In this document: positions 1-12,700 of the stretch, piece by piece | Layout of the letters: every line of letters starts with the position of its first letter | Numbering within the stretch: the stretch's first letter is position 1 | From: Pseudopithomyces maydicus | Lineage: Eukaryota; Ascomycota; Dothideomycetes; Pleosporales; Didymosphaeriaceae | Assembly: GCA_026873275.1 (NCBI GenBank) | Contig: JANTUC010000018.1 | Location: forward strand, 888,001-952,000 | Length of the DNA stretch: 64,000 nucleotides | Direction: 5' to 3' | Made by a program: the position numbers and the translations under genes | The notes under the pieces: generated by a model | Seen by the model: only the letters and a program-made list of their open reading frames with translations | Database searches by the model: none | Told to the model about the DNA's origin: nothing

Positions 1-263
1 TGAGCTTGGTGCGCAGGTTCATGGGCATGTCCGACACCTGTTAAGCTTTGCGCGCCCCATTGGTGATTCTTGTCTGTTCCCTGGCGCGGTTCGGACGAGG
101 AATTGGGTCGTCTGCTTGGTTGGGAATGGGTACAGTTGCCACCCGGGCCATGGTTTGATTCAATATCGAGAGGAAAAAAAAGAAAAAGAAAACATGGCAG
201 CGACGCCTCCCGGACGCGAGCTTGCGTCCCGTTGCTTTCCACCGCACACTTCAGTAGTACATA

Positions 264-296
264 GGTACCCTGGTACCTACCTGGGTACCTAGGTAC
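264..296. repeat. Cluster of GGTACC palindromes
   Basis: GGTACC occurs at 264-269, 272-277 and 284-289, followed by AGGTAC at 291-296, interleaved with CCTACCTGG. A similar block lies near 49410-49430 (CCTACCTGGTACCCAGGTA). Function unknown. Confidence 0.6.
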
Positions 297-605
297 ATCC
301 ACGGTCACGGTATACCTGGAGTGCCCAGGTGCCTGCGCGGAGCAAGCTGTTGGCGCCTTACCGAGCCTAGGTATGGCTTTGGGCGTGCTAGTTCGCTTGG
401 CAGAGCAGAGGACCGCCAAGCGCGCCTCAACGCTGCCCGCCCTTCTCCTCCCTGAGCAAGACTGCAGCGGCAGGCACGCAGGCGTGCGTCCAGGGCCGCA
501 CCAGATGTGTGTGCGCGCGCGTGTGTGCGTGCGTGTGTGTGTGCGAGGGGAGGAGGAAGGGGGAGTATAGTGTATATTTGGAAGAGGGAGAAGCGGCAGG
601 GTGTG

Positions 606-607
<2 letters not shown>

Positions 608-637
<30 letters not shown>
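608..637 (+). repeat. (CTG)10 trinucleotide microsatellite
   Basis: Ten uninterrupted CTG units lie upstream of wc-1, preceded by a GT-rich tract from about 505. No gene is assigned here, so I treat it as a non-coding microsatellite. Confidence 0.9.
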
Positions 638-638
<1 letters not shown>

Positions 639-1265
639 ACACCCACCCTCCCCAGACAGGCTGGCGGGCACAGGCTCCCACACGCGTCCACGCATGGTCG
701 GTGCAGGGGGTGGCTATGAGGTCATCGCGCGATGGTTTCTTCCACCCGCCAGACCAAGCAGCACGCATCGAAATAGACGTGCCGTGGGAGGCTCCGCTGG
801 GTGAAAACACACCCTTGGGCTGCCCTGCATCCGGCATGCCTCGCCGTCGCATGCGAAAAATGCCATACAAAATGCCATGTCCCCACACCGCCACCGTGTT
901 TAACCTCAGTGCCGGTTCGCGCTGATATGTTGCTTTTGCGCCCGGTGCTGAGTCTTGCTGTGCGCTCTTGTCGCTACTTTAGTGCCCTCCGCTGCACGCT
1001 GCTGCCGCTGCCTCGCCGCCTTTCCCGTCCGCCCCCGGCGCTGCAGCAGAGGCTTCCTTTCCCATACCGCGCTGCGCTGCATGTGTGCTCCTGGCCACGC
1101 CCAACCAGTCTAGTCTGGAACCGGCCCGCGAGCTTGTTCCTCTGCCTTCCACCTGCGCATCCACCCCAGCACTCCCCACCTCTGCCGCCGCCCGCGTGCA
1201 TCCTTCGAACCGATGCCCTCTCTGCTGCCCTCGACTGTCCTTCCCGAGCCTGACTGCGTGCGAGA

Positions 1266-4200
1266 ATGAACGGGTACCCCTACCCGCCGCGGGGGCCCTT
1301 CTCGCAGCAACAAAGCAATGCGAATCCCATCATGGACATGCCCGCCGACACCCTGGGTGCCGCCGCCTCCTTCGCCATGGGCCACCAGGGCCAGTCGCTC
1401 GACGACATCGTCTCGTCCAACGACAAGGCGAACCGCCGTCGCAGCGTGCCCGTCTACGCCGCCAACCAGATGACCATGGGCAGCCCCGACTCGCGTCGCT
1501 TCTCCTCGATGAACTTTGGCGCGCCCGCGAACCAGGCCATGAACGACTTCCAGTTCGACATGAGCACCGCCGGCATGGACTCGATGCTGCCCACCGCCAC
1601 CTTCCCTCGCACCACCGGCGAGCTGCAAAACGACCGCATACCCGCCGCCGACCTTGCCATCACCACCCACTTCTCCCAACCCAACCCCAACTCGCCCTTT
1701 CCCAACGTCGCAAACGGTGGCTCTGCCTATGCCTCCCCCTGCAACATAACGGATCGCTGGACATGGAAATGAGCCCGTATCCCACCGGCCTGTCCATGTC
1801 TCTTGACATGAACGATCCCATGTCCATGCTGCCTAGCGACGTGAACATGTTCCCTACTTCCACCTTTGGCCCTGCCATGATGGACTCGCCCGTTGCCCAA
1901 GACTTTGCTGGCCCGCAAGCCTCGACGCCACAGGATCACACCATGGCCATGCAACCGCGGGACAACTACAGGAGTGATTCATCCAGTGCCACGCCAAATG
2001 CATCCTCCAACATGCCCGCCCGAACCATGAGCCAGGACCAGAAGAGCATGCGCCCCGAAACTCGCCCTCAGAACAAAAGCCCATCCCACTCGCATCAACC
2101 TTCGCAAAACGGCACCCACATGAGCAAAACCTCTCTTGATAATCAGCAACCCATACAATTACCTCCAGGCCACCAAATCCCACAACAGATGTACGAAGAG
2201 GCATCCTTCGCCAAGAACAACATGCCCTGGATCACGCCCCTGGGTGGATTTCCATCAACCAAAGACAAGAATCCTCACATGAACACTCAATTCAAGAATG
2301 CTTATTCGTCTACCGGTTTCGATATGCTCGGCGTGCTGATGCGAGTCGCTACTCGTGCTAACCCCCAGATTGATATTGGCTCTGTTGATCTGTCTTGCGC
2401 TTTTGTCGTCTGTGACGCTGAGATGGACGATATTCCGATTGTCTACTGCTCTGAAAATTTCGAACGCCTCACCGGATATAGCAAGCACATGATTCTCGGC
2501 AGGAACTGTCGTTTTCTGCAGTCGCCGGATGGCAAGGTCGAGCCAGGTATCAAGAGGACGTACGTGGATGATGATTCGGTCCTTTATCTCAAGAATACTA
2601 TAACCGACCGGACCGAAGCACAGATCAGCTTGATCAACTATCGTCGTGGTGGCCAGCCCTTCATGAACCTCTTGACCATGATACCAATCGCATGGGAACC
2701 TGGAGGTAACACGAAGTTTTTTGTAGGTTTTCAGGTGGATCTTGTCGAACAACCACAATCGATGACCAATAAAAATCCGGACGGGTCTTATCGGATCAAT
2801 TACCAGCGTGGCATGTCTATGCCCAGCTATGTATTTACAGACCACAAAGCGGTACCTGAACAACAAGGAACAACCATTTCCAAGGACGAGGTCTCCAATG
2901 TGCTAGCGGCATATGGCTCTACCGGCGATTCGGAAATCACTCGACGATTGTGGGACAAAGTTCTACTGGAGAATACGGACGATGTGGTCCATGTTCTGTC
3001 CTTAAAGGGCTTGTTTCTTTATCTTTCCCCGTCTAGCAACCAGGTTCTGGAATACGATCCGAGCGAACTTGTCGGCACGGCACTATCGTCTGTTTGCCAT
3101 CCGAGTGATATTGTCCCGGTAACAAGAGAACTCAAGGAGACAAGCAACGGTGCCTCGGTCAATGTAGTGTTTAGGATCAGGCGGAAGAAGAGCGGTTACA
3201 TGTGGTTCGAAGGGCATGGATCACTACATACTGAACAAGGCAAGGGCCGTAAATGCATCATTCTTGTCGGACGGGAACGGCCAGTTTTCACGCTCAGCAA
3301 GACAATACTGCGTGAGTCTGGGGGTATCGGCGATAACGAACTGTGGACCAAGTTATCAACGTCTGGCATGTTCCTGTTCGTTTCGGCCAATGTCCGCTCT
3401 CTGCTCGATAGGCAGCCTGAAGAGCTTGTCGGTACCAGTATCCAGGCCTTGATGCGTCAAGATTCGAAGCAACAATTCGGGAGGGTCTTAGAGCTGGCAC
3501 GGACGGGTAGGAAGGGTGAGGTTAAACATGAAGTAATCAACAAGCGGGGCCAAGTGCTGCAGGCCTTCACAACCATCTATCCTGGCGATGCGACCGCAGG
3601 TCACAAGCCTACTTTCCTCGTTGGCCAAACTCGCCTTTTGAAATACTCCAGAAATACTACTTCTCAACGGCCAGCTCTGTACCAGAACAACAAGGCCCGG
3701 GGCTCAGATGAATCGGGCATGTCTTTGATCTCAACAACTACCGGCGTCTCCCATAAACAGTCGATCTCAGGCAGTGCTACACCTTCCACTGACGCTCGAT
3801 ACGCAAACACCGAGGAACAAGCCGCAACATTTCCAGGCTCGAATGGTCTTACTTTAGGACACCAGGATGTTTCTTTAGCATCAGAAGATAACGTCTTTGA
3901 CGAACTGAAGACAACTAGGAGTACGAGTTGGCAATACGAATTGCGGCAGATGGAGAAGCGCAATAGGTATCTTGCAGAAGAGGTTCAGAGTCTGCTGGCT
4001 GCAAAAAAGAAGCGGAAGCGAAGGAAGGGTGCTGGCCAATTACAAAAAGACTGTGCGAATTGCCATACACGAACCACACCAGAGTGGAGACGGGGACCTT
4101 CGGGCAACAGAGATTTGTGCAATTCTTGTGGTTTGCGATGGGCAAAGCAGGTGAGTCATCCATAAGTGCTGTGCCTCTAATGCCTGTCAAAGACATGGTT

Positions 4201-4524
4201 AACAGTTGATCACAGCAAGGTCGCGTCTCTCCGAGAACGTCCTCCGCACACTCTGTCAGTGATAAGAGTAAGAAGAGTGTCTCTCCACGCCATACGCAAT
4301 CACACGCTCAAAAGTCACTCCCGCATGTTATCCAAGAAAGTGGCAAACAGTCTTCTATCCCTTCGACTATAGCTCAACCTGACAAGAGCGGGCAATTTGA
4401 TCACCAGTACGACCAGCACACGGCAAAAATCGCCCGCTTAGAAGTTGCTGCGTCACAGGGGTACGGTGTCAGCCCATCAGTGGACATACCACCCAAGATT
4501 GAAGAGGGCATCGAACCGGACTAA
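1266..4524 (+). CDS. wc-1: White Collar-1 blue-light receptor / GATA factor (frameshifted as assembled)
   Basis: Blue-light photoreceptor and transcription factor that pairs with WC-2 to drive light-induced genes. Exons are 1266-4150 and 4216-4524 (65-nt intron gtgagt..cacag), about 1064 aa. A flavin-binding LOV domain spans about residues 342-495, with photoactive Cys near 415 in GRNCRFLQ (TGT at 2507-2509). Two further PAS domains follow at about 562-676 and 687-789, then a basic KKRKRRK nuclear signal and a C-x2-C-x18-C-x2-C GATA finger at about 928-963. The N-terminus is rich in Met, Pro, Ser and Asn. One base is missing: the frame from 1266 runs to a stop near 1772, while the conserved frame resumes after the C-run 1735-1739, where a sixth C would restore it. 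No GT..AG intron of suitable length explains the change. The start fits a Met-Asn-Gly opening, followed by continuous homologous-looking sequence. Confidence 0.95.
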
Positions 4525-5465
4525 ACCGGTGACAAGCATGTTCTTTCTTTCTCGGTTTCTGGCAAATTCATATTCGATAAAACGATACCCTGTGTTGCGC
4601 GATTTTGATCGTCTTCTCACGTCATTTGATTATATTTGGTTTTATTTTGACGTTTATTCTGCGTTTTTCAAGTTCCAGGTCTTTGCAGCAGTCCTCAGTT
4701 CTTCTAGAGTATCAGGGCAGTTCACGTCTGGGCTTAGTGTTATATTATATTTGGATAGGTGGATAGGATGGGCACGGCCGGGCAATATTGGTTTGGTGAT
4801 AGAAACGCGGAAAAGGATTGCAGATATGGATGGGCATTGGCCTAGGCCGGCGTAGATGGTGTTTGGCATCTAGTGTTCTTGTACATACCCAGCGCTAGGA
4901 GTTGGTTGTCGAGCCGTTAAGCGAGCAATGACGCTTCCTTGATATATGCAAGTTAAAATGACATTGATATTATATCAAATCATCCGCTTCTTGCAGAAAG
5001 TCCGCACCTCTGTCGAACGAACGAATTCGGGAGGTACGGCCATAGCCAGTTTGCACAAACCTCTCACCTATTAGAAGTACATGAATCGCCTCCTTACGAT
5101 ACGTTGGCACTATGGCTCTCACAAATATGTGAGCTACATATTTCAAGTCGATGCATAATGCACACAGGTGACAGAAATGAACGGACTTTCTCGTTCTTAG
5201 AGGATGAACATATGCGTGGAGTGAGCCACTGTAAGGTATATGTTGTACATCTTTCCGATCGCAGGGAGGTATTGCATCTTCTCATTGATGTCCTTTACTG
5301 CGCCCATGATTCCTTCTCCTTCTCCTTTTCCTGTGTGATAGACCATCACAAATTACACAGAGTAAGCAATTCGAAAATAAGCCCCCATCACCGATGCCAG
5401 TAGCCAGTGCCGAAGTAATACACATAGACAGGAGATCCCAACATCGCACGTCTTCATGTTGTCCT
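4525..5465. other. Convergent intergenic region, no gene seen
   Basis: Lies between the 3' ends of wc-1 and RPA34. AT-rich stretches such as 4560-4680 probably serve as 3' UTR and terminator sequence. I found no open frame with recognisable features. Confidence 0.6.
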
Positions 5466-6840
5466 TCAGGATTTCGACTTTTTCTCTTTCTTTTTCTCCT
5501 TCTTTGCCTTCTTCTCGTCTCTCTTTGCCTGTTCCTCCTCCGTCCTTTGTGTTTTGTGCTTCTTTGCAGGCGCCTCCATCTCCTCCTCCCCTTTAGAATG
5601 TTTTCGCTTCTCTTTCTTTGCTGGGGGGCAGAGTCCTTTGGGCACACCGAGACCAGCAGGCGGCAATTGAGGTGTATCGAATTCACTGTCTGGCTCGCCC
5701 AGTATCGCTGGTGCAGAATCCTGGTAGCCAGATGGGAAGAAGCGCATCTTGAGGCCCTTGACCTGAGGCTTCACTGCCCGGATGGTGGAGGCTGTTATCG
5801 ATGCTGCGGCTTCGGAGCCGGTGTTTTGGTCCGCTTGCCGCGAAGTCAATTTTGGCAAGTTGATGACTTGTTGAACGTGGAAGCTTTGTGATATCCGTGT
5901 AGGTACTACAAGAAAGTTAGACGCCATAGTTTTTTAGGTGGCATTTTGTTATTGTGAGCTTACCAGCTTTGTAGCCGTTGGCGCCGGGAATCATTACTTC
6001 CCGCCCCTTAACATCTTCGACAGGCGCAAAGCCATAATGTGTACCTTTGTGATCCAGCACCGCTTCACCATTGCGTGCCTTGTCCATAGCCAAATGCGTG
6101 AGGTCCTTGAGCGATACACCTTCGGGAGCTGTGATATGCCATATTTGCTTTCCGTTCAGGTTCTTGAACATGTTCGTGTTCGCCGAGGAAGCAGCGCGTT
6201 CTGTCGATATAGCTTTGAAGTCTGAAGGAGGGACATATGGCCGTGCCTGCTGGAACGTGACTGTTTGGGTCTGCGATTGTGCAGGTCGGGCATCGGTGCG
6301 CTGGACTGCTGGAACCGCCTCTTCCTCTGACTCGTCACTTGAATCATCTGAGCTGCTATCGGAATCCTCCTCTTCTTGTCTCTTGGTTTCTCGCTGTTGC
6401 GCCTGCTTGATATCTGTCGCCTCGTCATCGCTACTTTCTTCCGAGGTTGACGTGTCTGCCCCGTCCTCTTCCCGAGTGACCTGTTTTGGCGCAGGTTTTT
6501 TCTGAACTGCGTCTTGTTTTGGCTTCGACTTTGGTGCATCTTTCTGTTTCTTCTTTGCTTCGGTCGCCGCTTTCGCTACACCATTCGACTTTGGTCTATG
6601 TACTGCAATGTTGATCGGGGCATTTTGCTGCTGCGCACCGGCCGTAGCGATAGCCTCATCTGAAGAATCGTCGCTCTCTCCAACAAATTCCTGGCTCAAT
6701 TGAGGTACCGAGGTCTCCTTCGCACGCTTGGAGCTCGAACTGGGTAGCGGTACCGCAGTTTTCTTGGTGCTGGGTGCTGCTGAAGGCGTCTTGGTCTTTG
6801 ATCCTGGCAGTGGCACCGGGGTCTTCCGTGGTTTGCTCAT
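5466..6840 (-). CDS. RPA34: RNA polymerase I subunit RPA34 (A34.5-like)
   Basis: Probable A34.5-type subunit of RNA polymerase I, acting in the nucleolus with A49 in initiation and elongation on rDNA. Exons on the minus strand are 6840-5964 and 5905-5466, joined by a 58-nt intron (gtaagc..cttgtag), 438 aa. The first half is low-complexity, Pro/Lys/Ser-rich, with acidic Ser-Asp-Glu runs. The folded segment lies at about residues 225-330 (KQIWHITAPEGVSL, then HYGFAPVEDVKGREVMIP), matching the pattern of the A34 dimerisation domain. The last 40 residues are a Lys-rich tail (KKEKKKEKKSKS), typical of this subunit. It diverges from GRC3 across 219 bp. The family call rests on the domain pattern and tail, not an alignment. 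Confidence 0.75.
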
Positions 6841-7059
6841 GGTGAATTTGTGTTATCGAATGCGCGCGCGCAATAGTAAAGTCGGGTTGGAGAAGCTTCG
6901 CAACTTTTTTGGCGGAGAAAGATTCTGCCGCGGGCGGTGAGCCCAGCTTAGCGCCACTTTGCCCCATTCGTGCAAGCTAAGGAAAACGATGGTCCTGGGG
7001 TGAACATTCACACGTGCAGCTTTGATATACGTCTCCCATCCCATGTCACGATAATCACA

Positions 7060-9172
7060 ATGCCGGGCAAGCGAAAAAGAATTGAACCTCCTACACAAGA
7101 GTCAATAAGTATAGGTTGGTCAATTCTCATCTACGAGCGCTATCAAGTGTGCCAACTTACCAAAATAGCAATCACAAATGTTGCAACCAAACCCATGAGC
7201 GCCATCGCAGCTGCAAGACTCAAAGCTGCAGCGCCAGTTCCGAACACAGACAACAATCAAGAATTACCCACAAGCCCTCTAGAAGAATCATCTGCATCCG
7301 ATGCGGCTGAGCCCGAGCTGGAAGATGTCGCCGTCGTGCACCAAAATTTAAAGCTTGGCACATGGCGACAGAATCCTCATCAAGTACTCTCAGATACTGC
7401 AAATGAACTGACGATAGCCCTGGACAAGCACTCTACCGCTTCCTTTGTTGGATGTTTTGACGTCAGAATTTTGAAAGGAGCAGTGAACATCAACGGTGCA
7501 AACTTGGGTGCCCCGTCCAAAGGTAGCAAAGATGACGGGAAATCCCATCGAGTATATGTGCCATCTACACACCCAATCACGAAAATAAGAGGTCTGGATC
7601 GCACGAATCATATTCAGTTACGGAGCTGCCCAGAGTCGACGCCTTTCATGGACATTAACCCTCTCTTCTGTGACATATGGAGCGGGAAATCTGAACGTGG
7701 CAAAGGCCGTTCTTTTATAAACGTATGGTCTCATCGCATAAATTTTTATGACTTCCTCGTTAACCCCTAACCAGGTCAGCGAATCAGACGAAGATCCTTT
7801 GGGGCGACCTTTGCTACCTGAATTGGCACCAGAGGATTGGCTTCGTGCCATAGATGAGATCTCTGCTACTACCTCCACTACCATCGTTGTTGGTCCCTCA
7901 TACTCAGGGAAAACGATTTTTACAAAAAGATTACTAAATCGCTACCTGACTGGGTTTGGCAAGACAGCAAAACCTGTACCTGCGGTCTGCTATATAGACC
8001 TGGATTATAACAGCCCCGAATACACCCCGCACGGTCAAATCTCTCTCACCATTGTTCGAGAACTGAATTTCGGGCCTGCTTATACTCATCCTGCCACTTT
8101 TCCAAGCCGATCAGATGTAAACGAGACCATCATTTCGCATGTGGTCCCTGTTCAAGGTCTAACAAACATCGAAGAATACTTCATCTCATGTGTAGAAGAT
8201 CTTTTCCAAACATATCAGAATCTCCGTCTCGACGGATCAACTCCCCCACTCATATTAAACACTAATGGGGAACTTTATACGACACACTACGATGTGCTAC
8301 TGAAGCTTGCCAAAAACACAAAACCAAACTATGTAGTGCACTTAGGCGATAAATCCCGGATAGACGAGGAAATTGCTTCGAAACTACACGATCTTCAGAT
8401 TCTTACGCACAAAGATCACTCAAAGCTCCACGAGCTCAGCGCACAGTTTCCCGCGAACCCTTTGGCCAAGATATCGAGCGAAGCAAAGGCTATGCACATG
8501 CAGGCATATTTCCACCTCACCGGCCAGTCCGCCTCACGCTGTCCAAGCTTCACCTCATCACCTTTAACAAATCTGACTCCCTGGGAATTCACCTACAAAG
8601 AGAATCCAGCCAGCACTCAAGACCTTATCGGAATCCTCCCGCTCTTCGAGCCCTTGGATCCTTCTCACCTTCTCACCTCACTCAATGGCTCGTTAGTTCA
8701 GATTGTAACCACCTCCGACACTGCTGCCACGTCTCAATTTACTCTTTTACCTCGAACACCAGCCTCGGAAATTCCTTACTTCCCACCTGATACCCGAGCG
8801 GGGATGACGCACCCCTTGCGTCCCGTCACCACTAAATATATATGCACGGCGATGATCCGTGGTGTCGATCCTTCTTCCTATATCCTCCAGGTCCTCGTAC
8901 CGAAATCTCATGAACACCTCCTCCATGGCCTAGAGCCGGAGAAAACAGTATTCGTGGCAGGATGCTGCGATGCACCGGAGTGGGCGTACGTAGAAGATGC
9001 GTATTACCAGGTTGCTCAACGCCGAAGGGATCTTGGAGAGAGGGCGCAATTTGCCAGCGATGAGATGCTCACAGAGGGCTTAGAACTGCCACCTTGGGTA
9101 GCAAAGAAGAGTGTGGTCAACGGAATGGGATATTTGAATGCTGTTCGGAGGGTGAGGAAGTTCTTGGGCTAG
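7060..9172 (+). CDS. GRC3: Grc3 polynucleotide 5'-hydroxyl kinase
   Basis: Polynucleotide kinase of the Clp1/Grc3 family, which works with the nuclease Las1 in ITS2 pre-rRNA processing. Exons 7060-7108, 7169-7722 and 7775-9172 give 666 aa. Walker A is GPSYSGKT (nt about 7891-7914) at the start of the kinase domain, followed by CYIDLDYNSPEY, a Walker B-like segment. The preceding block, including FVGCFDVRILKGAVNING, is the N-terminal beta domain. The first intron (7109-7168, 60 nt, gtatag..aaatag with a cttac branch site) is a multiple of three without an in-frame stop, so reading through it would add 20 residues. I favour splicing. The second intron is 52 nt. Start 7060 (MPGKRKR) opens a typical basic N-terminus; an upstream in-frame Met at 6970 has no supporting features. 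Confidence 0.9.
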
Positions 9173-9765
9173 GGTGAAAGTCAACAGCCATAGAGATGGG
9201 AAATGGTGTTCAATATCATGTGGTCAAGACAACATATAGATACCTCGTTCAAGACTACACATCACTAGTATATCATGTTTGGTATTGCTGTGAATGATGA
9301 GATAGTTGCAACAGTTCACTTTTTCTCTCCACACCTTCATTTTATTGATCTTTTTATATACATGCGATGTAAATTCTCCGGCAACAAAAAACTGTCTATA
9401 ATGGACAGATCTTTCGGTAAATGCTGCCATGAGAAGAAGAGGAAGAGCCAAAAATAAGGCATATGTAGACTTGCCATCAACCCACAAGGAGAGCCACTGG
9501 GCAAGTGTGGCTACAACCAGATGCCCACCGAAGATGCATGTCAAGAAATGCGTTAAACTCCCACCTGCCCAATCTACCCATACCCACCGCCCATATGCAC
9601 TAACCAGCCTGTATCTCAACTGTAAAGGAAATTCGTAACTCGTAACTTCGTAAAACAAGAAAAGTTTTGACTGTGTCATAGAAAAGAAATGGTATATGCA
9701 AGCTGAGCCTGTACATAGGAAGAAAACTGTGTTCGTAATACGAAGGCAATAAAGTAGCTGACTAG
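9173..9765. other. Convergent intergenic region, no gene seen
   Basis: Sequence between the 3' ends of GRC3 and the coiled-coil gene. I see no recognisable gene or RNA. Confidence 0.6.
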
Positions 9766-12700
9766 CTACGCTGCCTTGCCAATGTCGCCGCGTGGCGTGC
9801 TGTGGCTGGAGCGATCAATGTCAAAGGGACTCGCTAACGGTGTTGGAGGACCGATAGTGTCTTTCTTCGACTTGCTTCTTCCCTTTATAGACCCGATCCT
9901 AGCGCGAATAGAACTCGCACTAAGATTCCGCGCGTGCCCAATGGTCCTGGAACGTGAGGCAGCCGTTGGTGCAGCGAAACTGGAGGTGAGACTGGATGAA
10001 AGGCTAGCGCTACGGCTGGGTAGTGCCGAAGTAGACTTGCTGGTAGAAGGAAGGGAAGCATTAAGGTAAGGCTGGCTCGAGATGCTGACAGGCGAAGTAG
10101 GAGACGTGATTGGTGTAGTTGATGCCATTGTATTACCAATGCCGGTGCGCAAGCTGGGTGAAACGATATTGCGTTTGCCGGTGATTGAACAGGAATTGAG
10201 AGGCACTATCGCTGTCGATGTAGTAAGGGCCGGGTTATGGGGTGAGCCCATGGCGATGACGAATGGAATATTAGAATTTGACGCCGTGCTTGGCTTGCGT
10301 GATAGCGACGCAATGCCAGGGTTAATAGAGCCTTGACGCGGCCGAAATTGTAATGGTGCAGGTACCGCTGATTCAACAACAGGACTGCTTGAAGGCTCAG
10401 CATACCGTGCGGCAGTGAGCGAGGACGAAGTTAAAGGTTTACGTTTGATAGGCTTCCGTGTAGCGTTCGCTTGGTCTGGCGAATTTCGCATAGCTTCTGC
10501 CATAACGTTCATTCTCGGAGGCGTTTGAAGCCTAAGAGGAATGTCATGGGATGTGTGAGATTCAAAAAGACCAAACTGTGGTCGAGGCGGTCTTTCTGGA
10601 GTGATCTTGCCTTTTGGTGGATCGGGAACGGAACCTGATCGCTCACGTGTGGCGATCGGTATGATTCCTATCTCAGGTTTCGATGAAGAGCCCGATGAGG
10701 AGGAATGGAACGTGAACTCGACCACAGAATCACTCAGGCTTCGTGGGCGATATTGAATTTGGGGAACAGCGGGTGTACTGAGCGGAAAGCTCGTTGCCAG
10801 CTCCCCAAACCTCTCTTGGTCTGGAGATGGAGGCTGAAGATGGTCAGTATTACTTTTACTTACTTAGGGCAGACATGTGTCCCATACAGTAGGCTTGCGA
10901 CGCCCTGGCGAGAGCTTAGCTACGGATCTCGGTGAATTACCAGGGTCGATATCATCCGTTTCGTTGGCCAGGTTGGGGAATTTTAGAGGAGGGGTGCGCG
11001 GAGTCAACGGCATATTAAATTGGAGGGGTGCAGGGATGCGCTTCACTGTCCTTTTCACTTTGTCGACGGGAGAAGGATCAGGGGTATACTCAGTAGGAGG
11101 AGGAGTCATTCTTTGTGTCAAGGGTATCGTGACAGAGATCGGTCCTGTAGATATCGGAGATGGCAGCGTTGTTGGCTTGGGATTCGGTATAGAAGGAAGT
11201 TTTGAGGTCGCAGATGTATCAGAAGGGTCTGGGGACACCACCTCTTCTGGTCGACTCTCATGACCTCCCATCTGTGCAGCAATTTTCTTCAGTTTTTTAA
11301 TGTCTGACTTGTAACCTCGGCAGTCAAGCTTATAGTAGATGATCTCTCTGACGTAGAAATCATTTTCTCGACGTAGAGATTCAATTGCGCTTTCCTCGTG
11401 TGCTTTTTGGCCCAGTCTTTCTGCTTTGTCCTTTTGCAACTGCTTTTGAAGTCGCTCGATCCAATGGTGAATGTCCTCTTTTGACGCGAGCGTAGTGAGT
11501 TCAGGAAGGGGATTGCCTTTCATGTCGGCAAGTAGAGAGTAACTCGCATGGCGTCGTATCTCGGCCTTTAGAAGCAACTTGTGGTGCTCCAGTTGGCGCT
11601 CGGTCTGTTGCAGAGCTTTGCTCTTCTCTCCAATCATCGCTTCTCGTTTTATTATTGCGGTCCGGAGTTCCTCGATGTGAATTTCGTGTTGTTTAGTCTT
11701 CGTCAGAAGTTGGCCTTGGAGATCAGACTGCACATCTAGTTCCCTATGTTTGTCCTGTAGGCGATCGTACTTTTGCTTCAACTGGTCCCTTTCTGATCCA
11801 AGCTCGGTAATGATTATGTCCTTCTGGCGAATCTGCTCCTGAAGACGCTCGATGTGAGAGACGAATGCTGTCAGGGTTGCGGGATCGGTCTCGGTTTGAC
11901 TGATCGGAGATTCGTTTGCAAATACGGTGCTCATGCTTGTCCGCACGCTCTGGCGATTGTCAGGCAGATGAAGTTTGGGAGGAACTAAATCGAATGGTAT
12001 TTTGTGTTGTCGTATGTTGAGCAGCTGTTCCTCGGCGTCAACTTTATCAACATTGGCTACTTCCAAGCGATATTCAAGGTGGTCAATGGTGTTTTGTAGA
12101 GCCATTGACATCTTCTTGAGCTTCTCGGTTTCGCTTGCCTTCTTTTTCCACTCTTGAGAGGTACTCTGGATCTCTTCGAGCGCGCGCTTGTGCTTACGAC
12201 CGTCTTCTTCCGATTGATTGAGTTTGGCCATGAGCGATTCGACTTGTTTTTGGAGTGCTTCGTTAGTTTGTTTGTATACACTCAGTTCGCGGACCGCATC
12301 TCCGTTACCAGTCTCGGGTCGTTTCGCCAAGCTTAGCTTCCTCTTCAAGTTTTCCATTTCAGGAGTGGTACGAGATCGGAGCGGCGAGCGAGGAGGCTCC
12401 AAAGTCGGTTTGAAGGACCTGATAGAGCCCGCCGGTGTATTACCGGCGGAAGAAAAAGGACTGTCTCGCTTTGGCGACATCGGATTCTCTGTCGTATCAA
12501 GCATGAACAATGCGTGGTTACTAGATGCATGATGCAAGCCTCTTTGTTGGCTCTCGAGTGACTTTGCGTAGTCTTTAAGGGCTGAAATTTCCAGAGTATG
12601 CGCATTGACCTATGAGACATTAGCACCAGGTTCACTGTGCATGTTTAATGGCATGACGGACCAGGCTGTCGACGTGTTTTTCTTGGGATATTCGTAAGTT

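Larger units (their letters stand above)
1..1265. other. Upstream region of wc-1, no gene seen
   Basis: I see no convincing coding sequence here. Open frames are short and overlap simple repeats. The stretch holds a cluster of GGTACC palindromes near 264-296, a GT/GC-alternating tract near 505-548, a (CTG)10 tract at 608-637, and pyrimidine-rich sequence between 940 and 1260 that probably belongs to the wc-1 promoter and 5' leader. Confidence 0.6.

Noticed and set aside
801..1253. Open frame upstream of wc-1
   Set aside because: Composition is driven by C-rich leader sequence and it overlaps the probable wc-1 5' region; no domain.
1700..1780. An intron explaining the wc-1 frame change
   Set aside because: GT sites at 1707 and 1717 with the AG at 1772-1773 give lengths in the wrong class (67 and 57 nt), and would delete sequence that looks conserved.
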